64,000 nucleotides of DNA from Hephaestia caeni (GCF_003550065.1 NZ_QXDC01000003.1:1151001-1215000), one strand, 5' to 3'; positions 28,643 to 45,390 are shown, counted from the first letter of the stretch. Program-made: numbers and translations. Notes: a model not told the origin generated them from the letters alone.

Positions 28643-28715
28643 CTCCCGCGAAAGCGGGAGTCCAGGAGTCACAAGCGATGCGTTCGGCGACTCCGGCCCC
28701 CCGCTTGCGCGGGGG
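28643..28715 (+). repeat. Degenerate palindrome pair, family A
   Basis: Hairpin CTCCCGCGAAAGCGGGAG at 28643-28660, followed by TCCAGGAGTCAC, and a second hairpin CCCCCGC/GCGGGGG at 28698-28715. The two units resemble the GTCA...TCCA palindromes elsewhere but the outer GTCA tags have changed. Lies after the HAD gene. Confidence 0.6.
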
Positions 28716-28759
28716 AACAGGTGCTCGGTTCGAGTCGGGGAGCGGGCCGGCGCCGCTCC

Positions 28760-28783
28760 AGAAATCGCTCTTTCGCGATTTCT
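28760..28783. terminator. Stem-loop between convergent HAD and pyk genes
   Basis: Perfect 9-bp stem AGAAATCGC (28760-28768) and GCGATTTCT (28775-28783) with a 6-nt loop, 12 bp beyond the pyk stop. No T-run; it could serve both genes. Confidence 0.45.
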
Positions 28784-28794
28784 CGAACAGCCGT

Positions 28795-30252
28795 TCAGCC
28801 CTCGTGGTTCTTCAATTCGTCGCCGATGATGCGCACGACGTGGATCACATTGGTCGATCCAGGCGTCTTGAAGGGCACGCCGGCGATGATGATCACGCGG
28901 TCGCCCGCTTGGGCCATATGGTGCCGCAGCGCCATCCGCTTGGCCTTGGCGACCATATCCTCGAACGAATTGACGTCGCGCGTATGCACCGCATAGGTGC
29001 CCCACAGGATTCCGGCGCGCCGCGCGGTGTCCATCCTCGGGGTCAGCATCAGGATCGGCACCGACGGGCGCTCGCGCGCCACGCGCCGCGCGGTCGATCC
29101 CGAACTGGTGAAGCAGATGATCGCGGAGGCGGAGACGGTGCTCGCGATCGTTTTGGCGGCTTCCGACAGCGCGTCGGCGGTGGTCGGATCGGGCTTGAGC
29201 GCGGTGAAATGCACGCGGTCGCCGTGCGCGGGATCGCGCTCGACCGCATCGGCGATCGAATCCATCATCGCCACCGATTCGACGGGCCAGGCGCCCGCCG
29301 CGCTTTCGGCCGAGAGCATGATCGCGTCGGCCCCGTCATAGACCGCGGTCGCGACGTCGGAGACTTCGGCGCGCGTCGGCGAGGGTGAGGTGATCATCGA
29401 TTCGAGCATCTGCGTCGCGACGACGACGGGGCGCCCCATCCGCCGCGCCACCTCGACGATCCGCTTTTGCAGCGGGGGCACGCGCTCGGGCGGCAGCTCG
29501 ACGCCCAGATCGCCGCGCGCGACCATCACGCCGTCGCACATCTCGACGATCTCCTCGAGCCGGTCGATCGCGGCGGGCTTCTCGATCTTGGCGAGCAACG
29601 ACGCCTTGCCCTGGATCAGCCGCCGCGCTTCGGCGAGGTCCTCGGGCCGCTGGACGAACGACAGCGCGATCCAGTCGACCCCCTGATCGATCGCGAAGGC
29701 GAGATCGCTGCGGTCCTTGTCGGTCAGCGCCGCCATCGGCACGACGACATCGGGCACGTTGAGGCCCTTGTTGTTGCTGAGCGCGCCGCCGACCTCGACC
29801 CGCGTCACGATCCGCGCATCGTCATGCTCGATCACGCGCAGCACCAGCTTGCCGTCGTCGAGCAGCAGCCGCGCAGCCGGTTCGATCGCCTCGAAGATTT
29901 CGCGATGCGGCAGCTCGACGCGGGTGGCGTCGCCCGGCGTCGAATCGCGGTCGAGCACGAAGATCGTCCCCGTCTCGAGCATCGCGCGCCCGCCGTCGAA
30001 CCGGCCCACGCGCAGCTTCGGCCCTTGCAGGTCGGCGAGGATCGTGCTCGGCCGCCCGAGTTTCTTCTCCAGCCCGCGGATCGCCTCGATCACGGCGACC
30101 TTCGATTGCTGGTCGCCGTGGCTCATGTTGACGCGGAACGCGTCGGCGCCCGCGAGGAACAGCTTCTCGATCATCTCGGGGGTGCTGCTCGCAGGGCCGA
30201 GCGTTGCGAGCACGCGCACCTTGCGCGTCCGGGGGCTGGGAGCCTTGGTCAT
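28795..30252 (-). CDS. pyk: Pyruvate kinase
   Basis: 485 residues from ATG 30252 (MTKAPSPRTRKVRVLATLGP). Last step of glycolysis, PEP plus ADP to pyruvate plus ATP. Seen: FRVNMSHGDQ, ILADLQGPKLRVG, the lid domain (about 85-185), FVQRPEDLAEARRLI, LLAKIEKPAAIDRLEEIVE, MVARGDLGVELPPERVP, VATQMLESMI, DGADAIMLSAESAAGAWP, then the C-terminal allosteric domain. AGGAA lies upstream of the start. A slightly long linker precedes the C-terminal end KNHEG. Confidence 0.97.
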   Translation of the reverse strand: MTKAPSPRTRKVRVLATLGPASSTPEMIEKLFLAGADAFRVNMSHGDQQSKVAVIEAIRGLEKKLGRPSTILADLQGPKLRVGRFDGGRAMLETGTIFVLDRDSTPGDATRVELPHREIFEAIEPAARLLLDDGKLVLRVIEHDDARIVTRVEVGGALSNNKGLNVPDVVVPMAALTDKDRSDLAFAIDQGVDWIALSFVQRPEDLAEARRLIQGKASLLAKIEKPAAIDRLEEIVEMCDGVMVARGDLGVELPPERVPPLQKRIVEVARRMGRPVVVATQMLESMITSPSPTRAEVSDVATAVYDGADAIMLSAESAAGAWPVESVAMMDSIADAVERDPAHGDRVHFTALKPDPTTADALSEAAKTIASTVSASAIICFTSSGSTARRVARERPSVPILMLTPRMDTARRAGILWGTYAVHTRDVNSFEDMVAKAKRMALRHHMAQAGDRVIIIAGVPFKTPGSTNVIHVVRIIGDELKNHEG

Positions 30253-30322
30253 GTAAATTCCTGCGGGTTGTGCGCTCGTCGCTCTAGGACCGGGGCCGGC
30301 AAACGGCAATGACCGTTGCGGT

Positions 30323-30351
30323 TTGCGGGGCCGGGCCCGCATCCCTATCTC
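30323..30351 (+). promoter_or_regulatory. Possible promoter of the DUF1244-gapR genes
   Basis: TTGCGG (30323-30328), 17 bp, TATCTC (30346-30351), ahead of the ATG at 30380; it would also face away from pyk. Moderate match. Confidence 0.35.
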
Positions 30352-30379
30352 GAAGCCATCTACCGCTGGAGAGCAGAAC

Positions 30380-30763
30380 ATGGCGAGCCTCGAAGAAATC
30401 GACGACCGGGTGGCAGCCGCGGCCTTTCGACGCCTGGTCAGGCACCTGCGTCAGCGCGCCGACGCGCAGAATGTGGATTTGATGGGGCTGGCGGGTTTCT
30501 GCCGCAACTGCCTTGCCGATTGGGTCCGGCAGGCGAGCGCCGAGACCGATCGTCCGCTCGATGCGGACGAAGCCCGCACCGCGATCTACGGCATGTCCTA
30601 TGCGGTGTGGAAGGCCGCGCACCAGAAGGACGCGACGCCCGAACAGCTTGCGCGGATGCAGGAAAGCATGGCGAAGAACCGTCTCGAGCACGATCTCGAC
30701 GACGCGCTCGACGACAGTTTCCCGGCCAGCGACCCGCCCTCGATGACCCAGCCCGGCGGCTGA
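30380..30763 (+). CDS. DUF1244 protein with SFPASDPPS tail
   Basis: 127 residues from ATG 30380; GGAGAG upstream. Residues about 15-95 are the DUF1244 domain ([41 protein letters not shown]), a small helical fold of unknown function in proteobacteria with two conserved Cys (FCRNC). An added ~30-residue tail, [20 protein letters not shown], is a short motif found at the ends of various small alphaproteobacterial proteins. The gene lies 115 bp before gapR on the same strand. Confidence 0.88.
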   Translation: MASLEEIDDRVAAAAFRRLVRHLRQRADAQNVDLMGLAGFCRNCLADWVRQASAETDRPLDADEARTAIYGMSYAVWKAAHQKDATPEQLARMQESMAKNRLEHDLDDALDDSFPASDPPSMTQPGG

Positions 30764-30878
30764 TCCGCCCGGTTGCGGGAATCGGGCGGGCGTTCTAGAC
30801 GCGCTGGCTCGCGCCGGCGCCCTGCCGGCGCCTTTTCCATTTTTGCAGCAGCGCCCGCCGGGCGCCGGCGGAGGATTC

Positions 30879-31145
30879 ATGACGGACGAGCGTAGCGAAG
30901 GAATGGGGGGCGGCCGCGTCGCCGCCGACGAACTGCGGCTGCTGATCGAGCGCGCCGAGCGGCTCGAAGAAGAAAAGAAGGGCATCAGCGACGACATCAA
31001 GGACGTGATGGCCGAAGCCAAAGCCCGCGGCTACGACGCCAAGGCGATCAAGAAGATCATGGCGATCCGCAAGAAGAAGAAAGAGGAATATCAGGAGGAG
31101 GAGGCGATCCTCGAAACCTATATGCACGCGCTGGGGATGCTGTAA
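30879..31145 (+). CDS. gapR: GapR-type nucleoid-associated protein (DUF2312)
   Basis: 88 residues from ATG 30879, ribosome site GGAGGATTC. Coiled-coil protein: [69 protein letters not shown]. This matches Caulobacter GapR, which clamps overtwisted DNA ahead of replication and transcription complexes and helps topoisomerases. Highly charged, no membrane segment. Gene symbol given by family match. Confidence 0.9.
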   Translation: MTDERSEGMGGGRVAADELRLLIERAERLEEEKKGISDDIKDVMAEAKARGYDAKAIKKIMAIRKKKKEEYQEEEAILETYMHALGML

Positions 31146-31273
31146 CCGGGCGGCGGATATTGTTGAATCGCGTCTTCGTCGATATCCTCGCGCGATAGCC
31201 GCGGCCTGAGCCCAGCCCAAGGTTGAGGCAGAGGCGCCGCGGTCGGAGCAACCACCTTAGTTGAAAGGCGCCG

Positions 31274-32014
31274 ATGGCAGGCCATTCCAAATTCAAGAAC
31301 ATCATGTACCGCAAGGGTGCGCAGGACAAGAAGCGCTCGGCGCTCTTTTCCAAGCTCAGCCGCGAAATTACCGTCGCGGCGAAGATGGGCACCCCCGATC
31401 CGGACATGAACCCGCGCCTGCGCGCGGCGGTGGGCGCCGCCAAGGCGCAGTCGATGCCCAAGGATAATATCCAGCGCGCGATCGACAAGGCATCGAAAGG
31501 CGACGGCGAGAATTACGAGGAAATCCGCTACGAAGGCTTCGGCCCCGGCGGCGTCTCGCTGATCATCGAGGCGCTGACCGACAATCGCAACCGCACCGTC
31601 ACCAACGTACGCACCGCGGTATCGAAGAACGGCGGCAATCTCGGCGCGCCGGGCTCGGTCAGCCACGGCTTCGACCGGATGGGTCTCGTCACCTATCCGG
31701 CGAGCGCGGGCGACGCCGACACGGTGTTCGAGGCCGCGCTCGAGGCCGGCGCGGAGGATGTCGCGTCGGAAGACGACCACGAAATCTGGACCGCGCAGGA
31801 CACGCTGCACGAGGTCGCCCGCGCGCTCGAACCGGTGCTCGGCGAGCCCGAAAGCGCCAAGCTGGCGTGGCGCCCGCAGACCACGGTCGATCTCGGCGAA
31901 GGTGAGGCTGCGACGCTGCTCAAGCTGCTCGACGCGCTCGACGACGATGACGACGTCCAGACCGTCTGGGGCAATTACGAGATTTCCGACGCGGTAATGG
32001 AGAAGCTCGGCTGA
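31274..32014 (+). CDS. yebC: YebC/PmpR-family translation/transcription factor
   Basis: 246 residues from ATG 31274 ([20 protein letters not shown]), AAAGG upstream. Three-domain YebC protein: basic N-terminal helices, then [23 protein letters not shown] and [20 protein letters not shown]. Family members have been assigned as DNA-binding regulators and, more recently, as factors that relieve ribosome stalling at proline stretches. Followed by ruvC 28 bp downstream, the usual alphaproteobacterial order. Confidence 0.95.
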   Translation: MAGHSKFKNIMYRKGAQDKKRSALFSKLSREITVAAKMGTPDPDMNPRLRAAVGAAKAQSMPKDNIQRAIDKASKGDGENYEEIRYEGFGPGGVSLIIEALTDNRNRTVTNVRTAVSKNGGNLGAPGSVSHGFDRMGLVTYPASAGDADTVFEAALEAGAEDVASEDDHEIWTAQDTLHEVARALEPVLGEPESAKLAWRPQTTVDLGEGEAATLLKLLDALDDDDDVQTVWGNYEISDAVMEKLG

Positions 32015-32042
32015 TGGCATACCGCCCCGGCACGGGGAGGAT

Positions 32043-32531
32043 ATGATCATCCTCGGCCTCGATCCCGGGCTCGGCACCACCGGCTGGGGGCTGATCCGCG
32101 CCGAGGGCAACCGGCTGTCGCATCTCGCCAACGGTCGTCTCAAAACCGATAGCGCCGCGCCTTTGCCGCGCCGGCTCGCGCATCTCGATGCGATGCTGGG
32201 CGCGCTGATCGTCGATCACGCGCCCGATGCGGCGGCGGTCGAGGAGGTGTTCGTCAACGCCAATCCCCAATCGACGCTGAAGCTCGGCCAGGCGCGCGGC
32301 GTGGCGCTGTGCGCGGCGGCGCGCGCCGGGCTCGAGGTCGGCGAATATGCCGCGCGGCTGGTCAAGAAGGCGGTGGTCGGCGTCGGTGGCGCCGAAAAGG
32401 CGCAGGTCCACGCGATGGTCGCGCGGCTGCTGCCGGGCGTGACGATCGACGGCGCCGACGCGGCGGACGCGCTCGCCGTCGCGATCTGCCACGCCCACCA
32501 CATCGCGAGCCGTCGCGCCGGGCTGGGATAG
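32043..32531 (+). CDS. ruvC: Holliday junction endonuclease RuvC
   Basis: 162 residues from ATG 32043, ribosome site GGGGAGGA. Resolves Holliday junctions with RuvAB. Catalytic acids sit at standard places: Asp7 ([13 protein letters not shown]), Glu67 or Glu68 ([21 protein letters not shown]), Asp139 and Asp142 ([17 protein letters not shown]). Unlike the usual ruvCAB order, ruvA lies 13 kb further on, after rpoBC and modABC. Confidence 0.96.
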   Translation: MIILGLDPGLGTTGWGLIRAEGNRLSHLANGRLKTDSAAPLPRRLAHLDAMLGALIVDHAPDAAAVEEVFVNANPQSTLKLGQARGVALCAAARAGLEVGEYAARLVKKAVVGVGGAEKAQVHAMVARLLPGVTIDGADAADALAVAICHAHHIASRRAGLG

Positions 32532-32614
32532 TTCGTGATCCACTCGCGTGGAGAGCGGCCCGACGCGCTGTCACGCCACCAGCGCCGGCACCGCGCTCGC
32601 CGAGCCGATCAGCC

Positions 32615-33823
32615 CTAACGCGTCACCGCGATCGCATGAGCGTGCTCGCCGACGCCGTCGTACATGCGCGGCGGCGCGTCGAGCCAGAAGGGCTGCATCT
32701 TCGCGGCGCCCGGCTGGGCGATGCCGACGACATGGCTGGTCGCCGTCTGCCCGTCGCCGCCGTCCCAATGATAAACCGCGTTGATCGCGACCAGCGGCAC
32801 GAACATCGGCCGCCCCTGGACGGTGACGACGTTGACCGCTTCCTTGGGCAGCAGCGCGATCGCGCGCATCGTCTTCGCCTCGCCGGGGGCAAGGTCGAAG
32901 GCGGTGACGATCGGGGCGTCGACGGGTGCGTCGAGATAGTCGCGCAGTTCGGTATCGTGATGCTCGCCGGCGGTGAAAAGCTGCAACGCGATCCGCACGC
33001 CTTGCGCCTCGGCTGCGCCCCGGTTGCGCACCACCAGTTCGTAATCGACCGCGGCGCTCAGCACGTTCATCCCCGCGCGCCGGGGGGTGAAGGCAAGGTC
33101 GAGCCGCGGCCGCGCGCCGGGTTCGGTCGGCGGGGACGGCCGCGGCGGCGCGACCGGTACCGGTTCGATCGCCGCCTCGTCGGCATCGGCCTCGCCGCCG
33201 CGCCGCGCCAGCCATAGCCAGACGAGCCCGGCCGTCGCCGCGATCGCCAGTAGCGCCAGCACGAGCAAGAGCCGGGAGCGGCCGTTTGCGTCATCGGCCG
33301 CGCCCGCCGTCGGCTGAGGGGCGGCAGGCGCGGAGGCCGGGGCGGGGATGGATGTCGGGGACGGGGCGATGGCCGGCGCCGCGCTCGGGGTCGCCTCGGC
33401 CTGCGGTTCGGTCGTGGGCGCGGCGGCCGGTGTCGGCGTCGATGCTGGAGTCGCGGTCGCCCGCGGCGGCGGTTCGCGGTTCGCGGGTCGCGCCGCGCCT
33501 GGTGTCGGCGTCGGCAACGGCTGGATCATCAGCGGCGGCGGCGTGGCGGGTCGTTGGGCCGGTGTCGCGCGCGATGCCGGTGGGGGTGTCGGTGTGGGAA
33601 TCGGGCTGGCGCGCGGCGTCGGTACGGGCGTCGGCGCGCTCTGCGGCAGGCGCAGCCGGTCGTTCGACGGCGGCAGGCTGAAATTCTCAAGGCCGGGGAT
33701 GGTCTGCGGCAGCGTGGCCTCGGGCGGCTGGTCCTGCGCGGCGCTGTCCTGCGCGCGCGCCGAGGCGCCGGCGAACGCCAGCGCGGCAAGGCTTGTCGTC
33801 GTGAGCAGTCGGTACGAGATCAT
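32615..33823 (-). CDS. Proline-rich single-pass membrane protein, unknown
   Basis: 402 residues from ATG 33823, GGGGATG upstream. Signal peptide (MISYRLLTTTSLAALAFAGASARAQ); then a ~150-residue Pro/Ala/Thr-rich segment with repeated TPTP motifs; one transmembrane segment at about 182-202 (LLLVLALLAIAATAGLVWLWLA); then a ~180-residue folded domain (LDLAFTPRRAGMNVLSAAVDYELVVRNRGAAEAQGVRI), which looks like an immunoglobulin-type beta-sandwich. No family recognised beyond similar sphingomonad proteins. Its promoter region backs on to that of rpoB. Confidence 0.8.
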   Translation of the reverse strand: MISYRLLTTTSLAALAFAGASARAQDSAAQDQPPEATLPQTIPGLENFSLPPSNDRLRLPQSAPTPVPTPRASPIPTPTPPPASRATPAQRPATPPPLMIQPLPTPTPGAARPANREPPPRATATPASTPTPAAAPTTEPQAEATPSAAPAIAPSPTSIPAPASAPAAPQPTAGAADDANGRSRLLLVLALLAIAATAGLVWLWLARRGGEADADEAAIEPVPVAPPRPSPPTEPGARPRLDLAFTPRRAGMNVLSAAVDYELVVRNRGAAEAQGVRIALQLFTAGEHHDTELRDYLDAPVDAPIVTAFDLAPGEAKTMRAIALLPKEAVNVVTVQGRPMFVPLVAINAVYHWDGGDGQTATSHVVGIAQPGAAKMQPFWLDAPPRMYDGVGEHAHAIAVTR

Positions 33824-34184
33824 CGCATCCCCGGTTGGGCAGCGGTTAGCCGCGTCAAGCTGAATGCTTGCCAACCATTTGGCGCCGATGGCAACGCCTG
33901 CGCCGAGGCGGGGCGACCGCGCGGCGAATCGTGGACGCCGGTGTGGCGCAATTGACACGCTCGGGCCGCGCTCCTATATCGCAGCCCGTCACGGTCCCCG
34001 GGAAATGATGTGCCGTCGCGCAGCGCATCGGGCGAATGGGGGGCCGCGGTTTCATACGACGCTTGAAAGCTGCCGTCTTCCGGCGAGGGAGGCGCGCGGC
34101 TTTTTTGGCGTCGTTTTGCGTGCACGACCGCCGGCGAACGGGCCGGCGACACAACGATTCTTTATTGTGAGGGCGACACTCCAC
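33824..34184 (+). other. Divergent region and rpoB leader
   Basis: 361 bp between the proline-rich membrane protein gene and rpoB. It contains the rpoBC promoter at 33952-33980 and a leader of about 198 nt. A T-run at 34101-34106 follows a GC-rich imperfect stem, and two stem-loops lie close to the rpoB start. No protein-like reading frame is seen. Confidence 0.5.
33952..33980 (+). promoter_or_regulatory. rpoBC promoter
   Basis: Perfect TTGACA (33952-33957), 17 bp, TATATC (33975-33980). The start of transcription should be near 33987, giving a leader of about 198 nt to the rpoB ATG. The leader holds two stem-loops near the start codon: 34129-34135 with 34142-34148 (CGCCGGC/GCCGGCG), and CACAA/TTGTG at 34150-34169. 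Confidence 0.7.
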
Positions 34185-38336
<4,152 letters not shown>

Positions 38337-38349
38337 TGTGATCCAATCT

Positions 38350-38450
38350 CCCTCTCCCCTTCAGGGGAGAGGGTCGGGGAGAGGGGCAGTTTCATACCGC
38401 GCCTCTCCGGACTTCCCCTCTCCCAACCCTCTCCCCTGAAGGGGAGAGGG
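38350..38450 (+). repeat. Two C/T-rich palindromes between rpoB and rpoC
   Basis: Hairpin 38350-38373 (CCCTCTCCCC, TTCA, GGGGAGAGGG) and a second with the same arms at 38427-38450 (loop TGAA), the two being exact inverted copies. They fill most of the 131-bp gap of the rpoBC operon. The same core recurs upstream of prmC (61792-61815). Confidence 0.85.
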
Positions 38451-38467
38451 CTTGAACGGAGCGAAAA

Positions 38468-42748
<4,281 letters not shown>

Positions 42749-42782
42749 TCCTTCGGGTTCAGGTTGCGCCTGAACAACAGGA

Positions 42783-42817
42783 AAGCCGCCGTCCGGGATG
42801 CCGGGCGGCGGCTTTTT
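42783..42817 (+). terminator. Rho-independent terminator of rpoBC
   Basis: AAGCCGCCG (42783-42791) pairs with CGGCGGCTT (42806-42814), with an inner CCGG/CCGG stem, followed by a T-run to 42817. A smaller hairpin GTTCAGG/CCTGAAC (42757-42775) precedes it. Confidence 0.9.
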
Positions 42818-42856
42818 GCTAGGTCGCGATCGGGTGGATTGCGGATGTTCCCATCC

Positions 42857-42949
42857 GTCATCCCCGCGCAGGCGGGGATCCAGATACTCCAACACCTCGA
42901 AGGAGCCGCAGCGTCAGCCGATCTGGATTCCCGCCTTCGCGGGAATGAC
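42857..42949 (+). repeat. Head-to-head palindrome pair, family A
   Basis: Left unit 42857-42884 (GTCATCCCCGCGCAGGCGGG then GATCCAGA) and inverted right unit 42922-42949 (TCTGGATTCCCGCCTTCGCG then GGAATGAC). The stems differ but the GTCAT and TCCAGA tags match exactly. Lies between rpoC and modC. Confidence 0.85.
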
Positions 42950-42998
42950 GGCGGTTGAGTCGAAGGCGGATCGTCCGTCTTATGCGCCCACGGCTCCC

Positions 42999-43607
42999 TC
43001 ACATCCGCACGATCCGGCTCCCCAGCCGCTCGGCTTCCTCGGGATCGTGCGTCACCATCAGGATCGGCAGGCGAAGCGCATCGCGGATGTGCAGGATCGC
43101 GCGCATGATCTCCTCGCGCCGCGCGCGATCGAGCGACGACAGCGGCTCGTCGAGCAACAGGAAGCGCGCGCCCGATAGCAACGCCCGCCCGATCGCCACC
43201 CGCCGCGCTTCACCCCCCGAAAGCGTGCGCGGCCAGCGGTCGAGCAAATGCCCGATGCCGAGAAAGCCGATCGTGTCGTCGATATCGAGCGCCGCGCCCT
43301 CGTGGCGCCCGTACAGCAGGTTCGCCCGCACGCGCTTGTGCGGGAACAGCCGCGCCTCCTGAAAGACATAGCCGGCCCGCCGCGCTTCGGGCGGCAGATC
43401 GATCCCTGCCGCTGAATCGAACAGCGTTTCGCCACCGACGCGGACATGCCCCCAATCGGGCTTGAGCAGCCCCGCGATCATGTTGAGCACGCTCGTCTTG
43501 CCCACGCCCGAGGAGCCGAACAGCACCGTCAGCCCGTCGTCCGCCTCGAACGCCGCGCCCACCTGCACGTCGCCCAGCCGCCGCGTGACGTCGACGTCAA
43601 AGGACAT
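42999..43607 (-). CDS. modC: Molybdate ABC transporter ATP-binding protein, short form
   Basis: 202 residues from ATG 43607. ABC ATPase: Walker A GSSGVGKT (31-38), Q-loop GYVFQEARLFPHKRVRANL, signature LSGGEARRVAIGRALL, Walker B FLLLDEPLSSLD, His switch MVTHD. The order modA-modB-modC identifies it as the molybdate importer ATPase. It stops right after the ATPase domain: the C-terminal MOP/TOBE regulatory domain of typical ~350-residue ModC is absent. Start overlaps the modB end by 11 bp. Confidence 0.9.
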   Translation of the reverse strand: MSFDVDVTRRLGDVQVGAAFEADDGLTVLFGSSGVGKTSVLNMIAGLLKPDWGHVRVGGETLFDSAAGIDLPPEARRAGYVFQEARLFPHKRVRANLLYGRHEGAALDIDDTIGFLGIGHLLDRWPRTLSGGEARRVAIGRALLSGARFLLLDEPLSSLDRARREEIMRAILHIRDALRLPILMVTHDPEEAERLGSRIVRM

Positions 43608-44289
43608 GGCGTACCCGCCCGCTGCGCCGCGCCAGCGCCTCGCTCGCGACCAGCGCGACCAGCGACAGCGCCACCGCGATCATCGCCAGCCGGAACACCT
43701 CGGCATCGCCGTCGGGCCGCTGGAGCGCCGAATAGACCGCGAGCGGCAGCGTCCGCGTTTCCCCCGGCACGTTCGAGACGAAGGTGATCGTCGCGCCGAA
43801 CTCGCCGATCGAGCGCGCGAAGCCCAGCACCAGCCCCGCGAGCACGCCGGGGACGCTCAAGGGCAGGGTCACGCTCCAGAACACCCGCGCCGGGCGCGCG
43901 CCCAGCGTTCGCGCCGCGCTTTCGAGCCGCACGTCGACCGCCTCGATCGACAGCCGGATCGCGCGCACCATCAGCGGCAGCGCCATCACCCCCGCCGCGA
44001 TCGCCGCGCCCGTCCAGCGGAACAGCACGCTCGTCCCGAACCCGTCTGCGAGGATCGCGCCCAACGGCCCGGCGGGCGCGAACGCGATCAGCAGCAGCCA
44101 GCCGGTGACGACCGGCGGCAGCACCAGCGGCAGGTGAACCAGCGCGTCGAGCAACACCTTGCCCGGAAACCGTCCTCTTGCCAGCACCCAGGCCAGCGCG
44201 AACGCGACCGGCAACGTCGCCGCCATCGCCACCGCCCCGACCTTGAGCGACAGCAGCACGACCGTCCATTCCTCGGGCGTGAGAGTCAT
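43597..44289 (-). CDS. modB: Molybdate ABC transporter permease
   Basis: 230 residues from ATG 44289 (MTLTPEEWTVVLLSLKVGAV). Five or so membrane helices and the ModB motif region LPLVLPPVVTGWLLL; the EAA loop, which docks on the ATPase, is ESAARTLGARPARVFWSVTLPL, then GFARSIGEFGATITFVSN. Inner-membrane channel for molybdate. Its start is 141 bp from the modA stop; that gap contains a palindrome pair. Confidence 0.94.
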   Translation of the reverse strand: MTLTPEEWTVVLLSLKVGAVAMAATLPVAFALAWVLARGRFPGKVLLDALVHLPLVLPPVVTGWLLLIAFAPAGPLGAILADGFGTSVLFRWTGAAIAAGVMALPLMVRAIRLSIEAVDVRLESAARTLGARPARVFWSVTLPLSVPGVLAGLVLGFARSIGEFGATITFVSNVPGETRTLPLAVYSALQRPDGDAEVFRLAMIAVALSLVALVASEALARRSGRVRHVL

Positions 44290-44311
44290 TGCGGCGTCAT
44301 ATTCCCCCGAC

Positions 44312-44404
44312 GTCACCCCGGACTTGTTCCGGGGTCCAACGTCCCACGATCAAGACATCTCGGTTCTTGCCGTTCGTTGGATGCCGGAACAAGTCCGGCA
44401 TGAC
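44312..44404 (+). repeat. Head-to-head palindrome pair inside the mod operon
   Basis: Left unit 44312-44338 (GTCACCCCGGACTTGTTCCG then GGGTCCA) and inverted right unit 44378-44404 (GGATGCCGGAACAAGTCCGG core). Both units match those at 13291-13376 base for base in mirrored order. It separates modA from modB. Confidence 0.85.
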
Positions 44405-44429
44405 GGTGGAAGCAAGATGACGATCGCCT

Positions 44430-45200
44430 TCATCGCGGCACGAACCCATAGCGCGCGAAGATCGCCTTGCCTTTGTCCGACACAAGGAACGCGCGGAACC
44501 TCTCCGCATCCGGGTTCGTCGAGGTCGTCAGCCGTGCCACCGGATAGCTGATCGGCGGATGGCTCGTCTCGGGGAAAGTCCACACCACGCGCACCTTGGC
44601 GGAGGCGCGCGCGTCGGTCGCATAGACAATGCCGAGCGGCGCGGCCCCGCGCTCGACCAGCGCCAGCGCCGCGCGCACGTTTTCGGCCGCCACGACATGC
44701 GGCCGCGCCACCTCCCACAGCCCAAGTTTTTCCAACGCCGCCTTGCCGTATTTGCCCGCGGGCACCGAACGCGTGTCCGCCATCGCCACCGGCTGCGCCG
44801 CCAGCGTGTCGCGCAGCGCAGAGATGGGCTCGGTCGCGATCGTCGCCGGATTGTCCTTCGCGGTCACCAGCACCAGCGCGTTGCCGAGGAAAGTCTCGCG
44901 GCTGCCCGGCACGATCAGCTTGCGCTGCGCCATCCGGTCCATCCAGTCCTCGTCGGCGGAAACGAACAGGTCGGCCGGCGCCCCCGCCTCGATCTGCCGC
45001 GCCAGCGCCGAGGTGGCGGCGAACGAGACGGTCGGGCGCGCATGCCCCTCGGCCGCCCAGGCGTCGGCGGCGGCGGTCATCGATTCCTGGAGGCTCGCGG
45101 CGGCGAGCACCAGCGGAGGCGCCGCCGCGTCGCGCCCGCACCCGGCAACCGCGCCGAGCGCGAGCAGGGCCGCCAAAGCGATCGCAATCCGGTGCCACAT
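44430..45200 (-). CDS. modA: Molybdate-binding lipoprotein/periplasmic protein
   Basis: 256 residues from ATG 45200, with GGGAGAGAG upstream. Lipobox GAVAGC puts the lipidated Cys at 21. Type II binding protein: LVLAAASLQESMTAAADAW, FAATSALARQIEAGAPADLFVSADEDWMD, which carry the Ser residues that ligate the oxyanion, and LGIVYATDARA at the hinge. First gene of modABC. No ModE gene or molybdenum-cofactor riboswitch was seen nearby. Confidence 0.94.
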   Translation of the reverse strand: MWHRIAIALAALLALGAVAGCGRDAAAPPLVLAAASLQESMTAAADAWAAEGHARPTVSFAATSALARQIEAGAPADLFVSADEDWMDRMAQRKLIVPGSRETFLGNALVLVTAKDNPATIATEPISALRDTLAAQPVAMADTRSVPAGKYGKAALEKLGLWEVARPHVVAAENVRAALALVERGAAPLGIVYATDARASAKVRVVWTFPETSHPPISYPVARLTTSTNPDAERFRAFLVSDKGKAIFARYGFVPR

Positions 45201-45321
45201 CGTCTCTCTCCCGCACATCGCGTCGAATCGGGTGCCGGGCATCCCGTCTCCTCGTACGCCGGAAATGACCCCGATGAGAAACCCGGTGCGAAAACGCGAA
45301 AGGCCTTTCCTACAGCCGCCT

Positions 45322-45336
45322 GTTCCTGTTAGGTTC
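45322..45336. promoter_or_regulatory. LexA (SOS) box upstream of ruvAB
   Basis: GTTC (45322-45325), seven bases, GTTC (45333-45336): an exact match to the alphaproteobacterial LexA site GTTC-N7-GTTC. It is 98 bp upstream of the ruvA ATG, and ruvAB is a classical SOS target, so the context supports function. Confidence 0.75.
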
Positions 45337-45390
45337 CGCCCTATGCGAGGTTTCCTTTCTTCTCATCGCGGTGCGATCGGCGATCGGGGG

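Noticed and set aside
32531..32614. Continuation of ruvC or a small gene after its stop
   Set aside because: Only 83 bp to the end of the convergent gene and no ribosome site or conserved frame.
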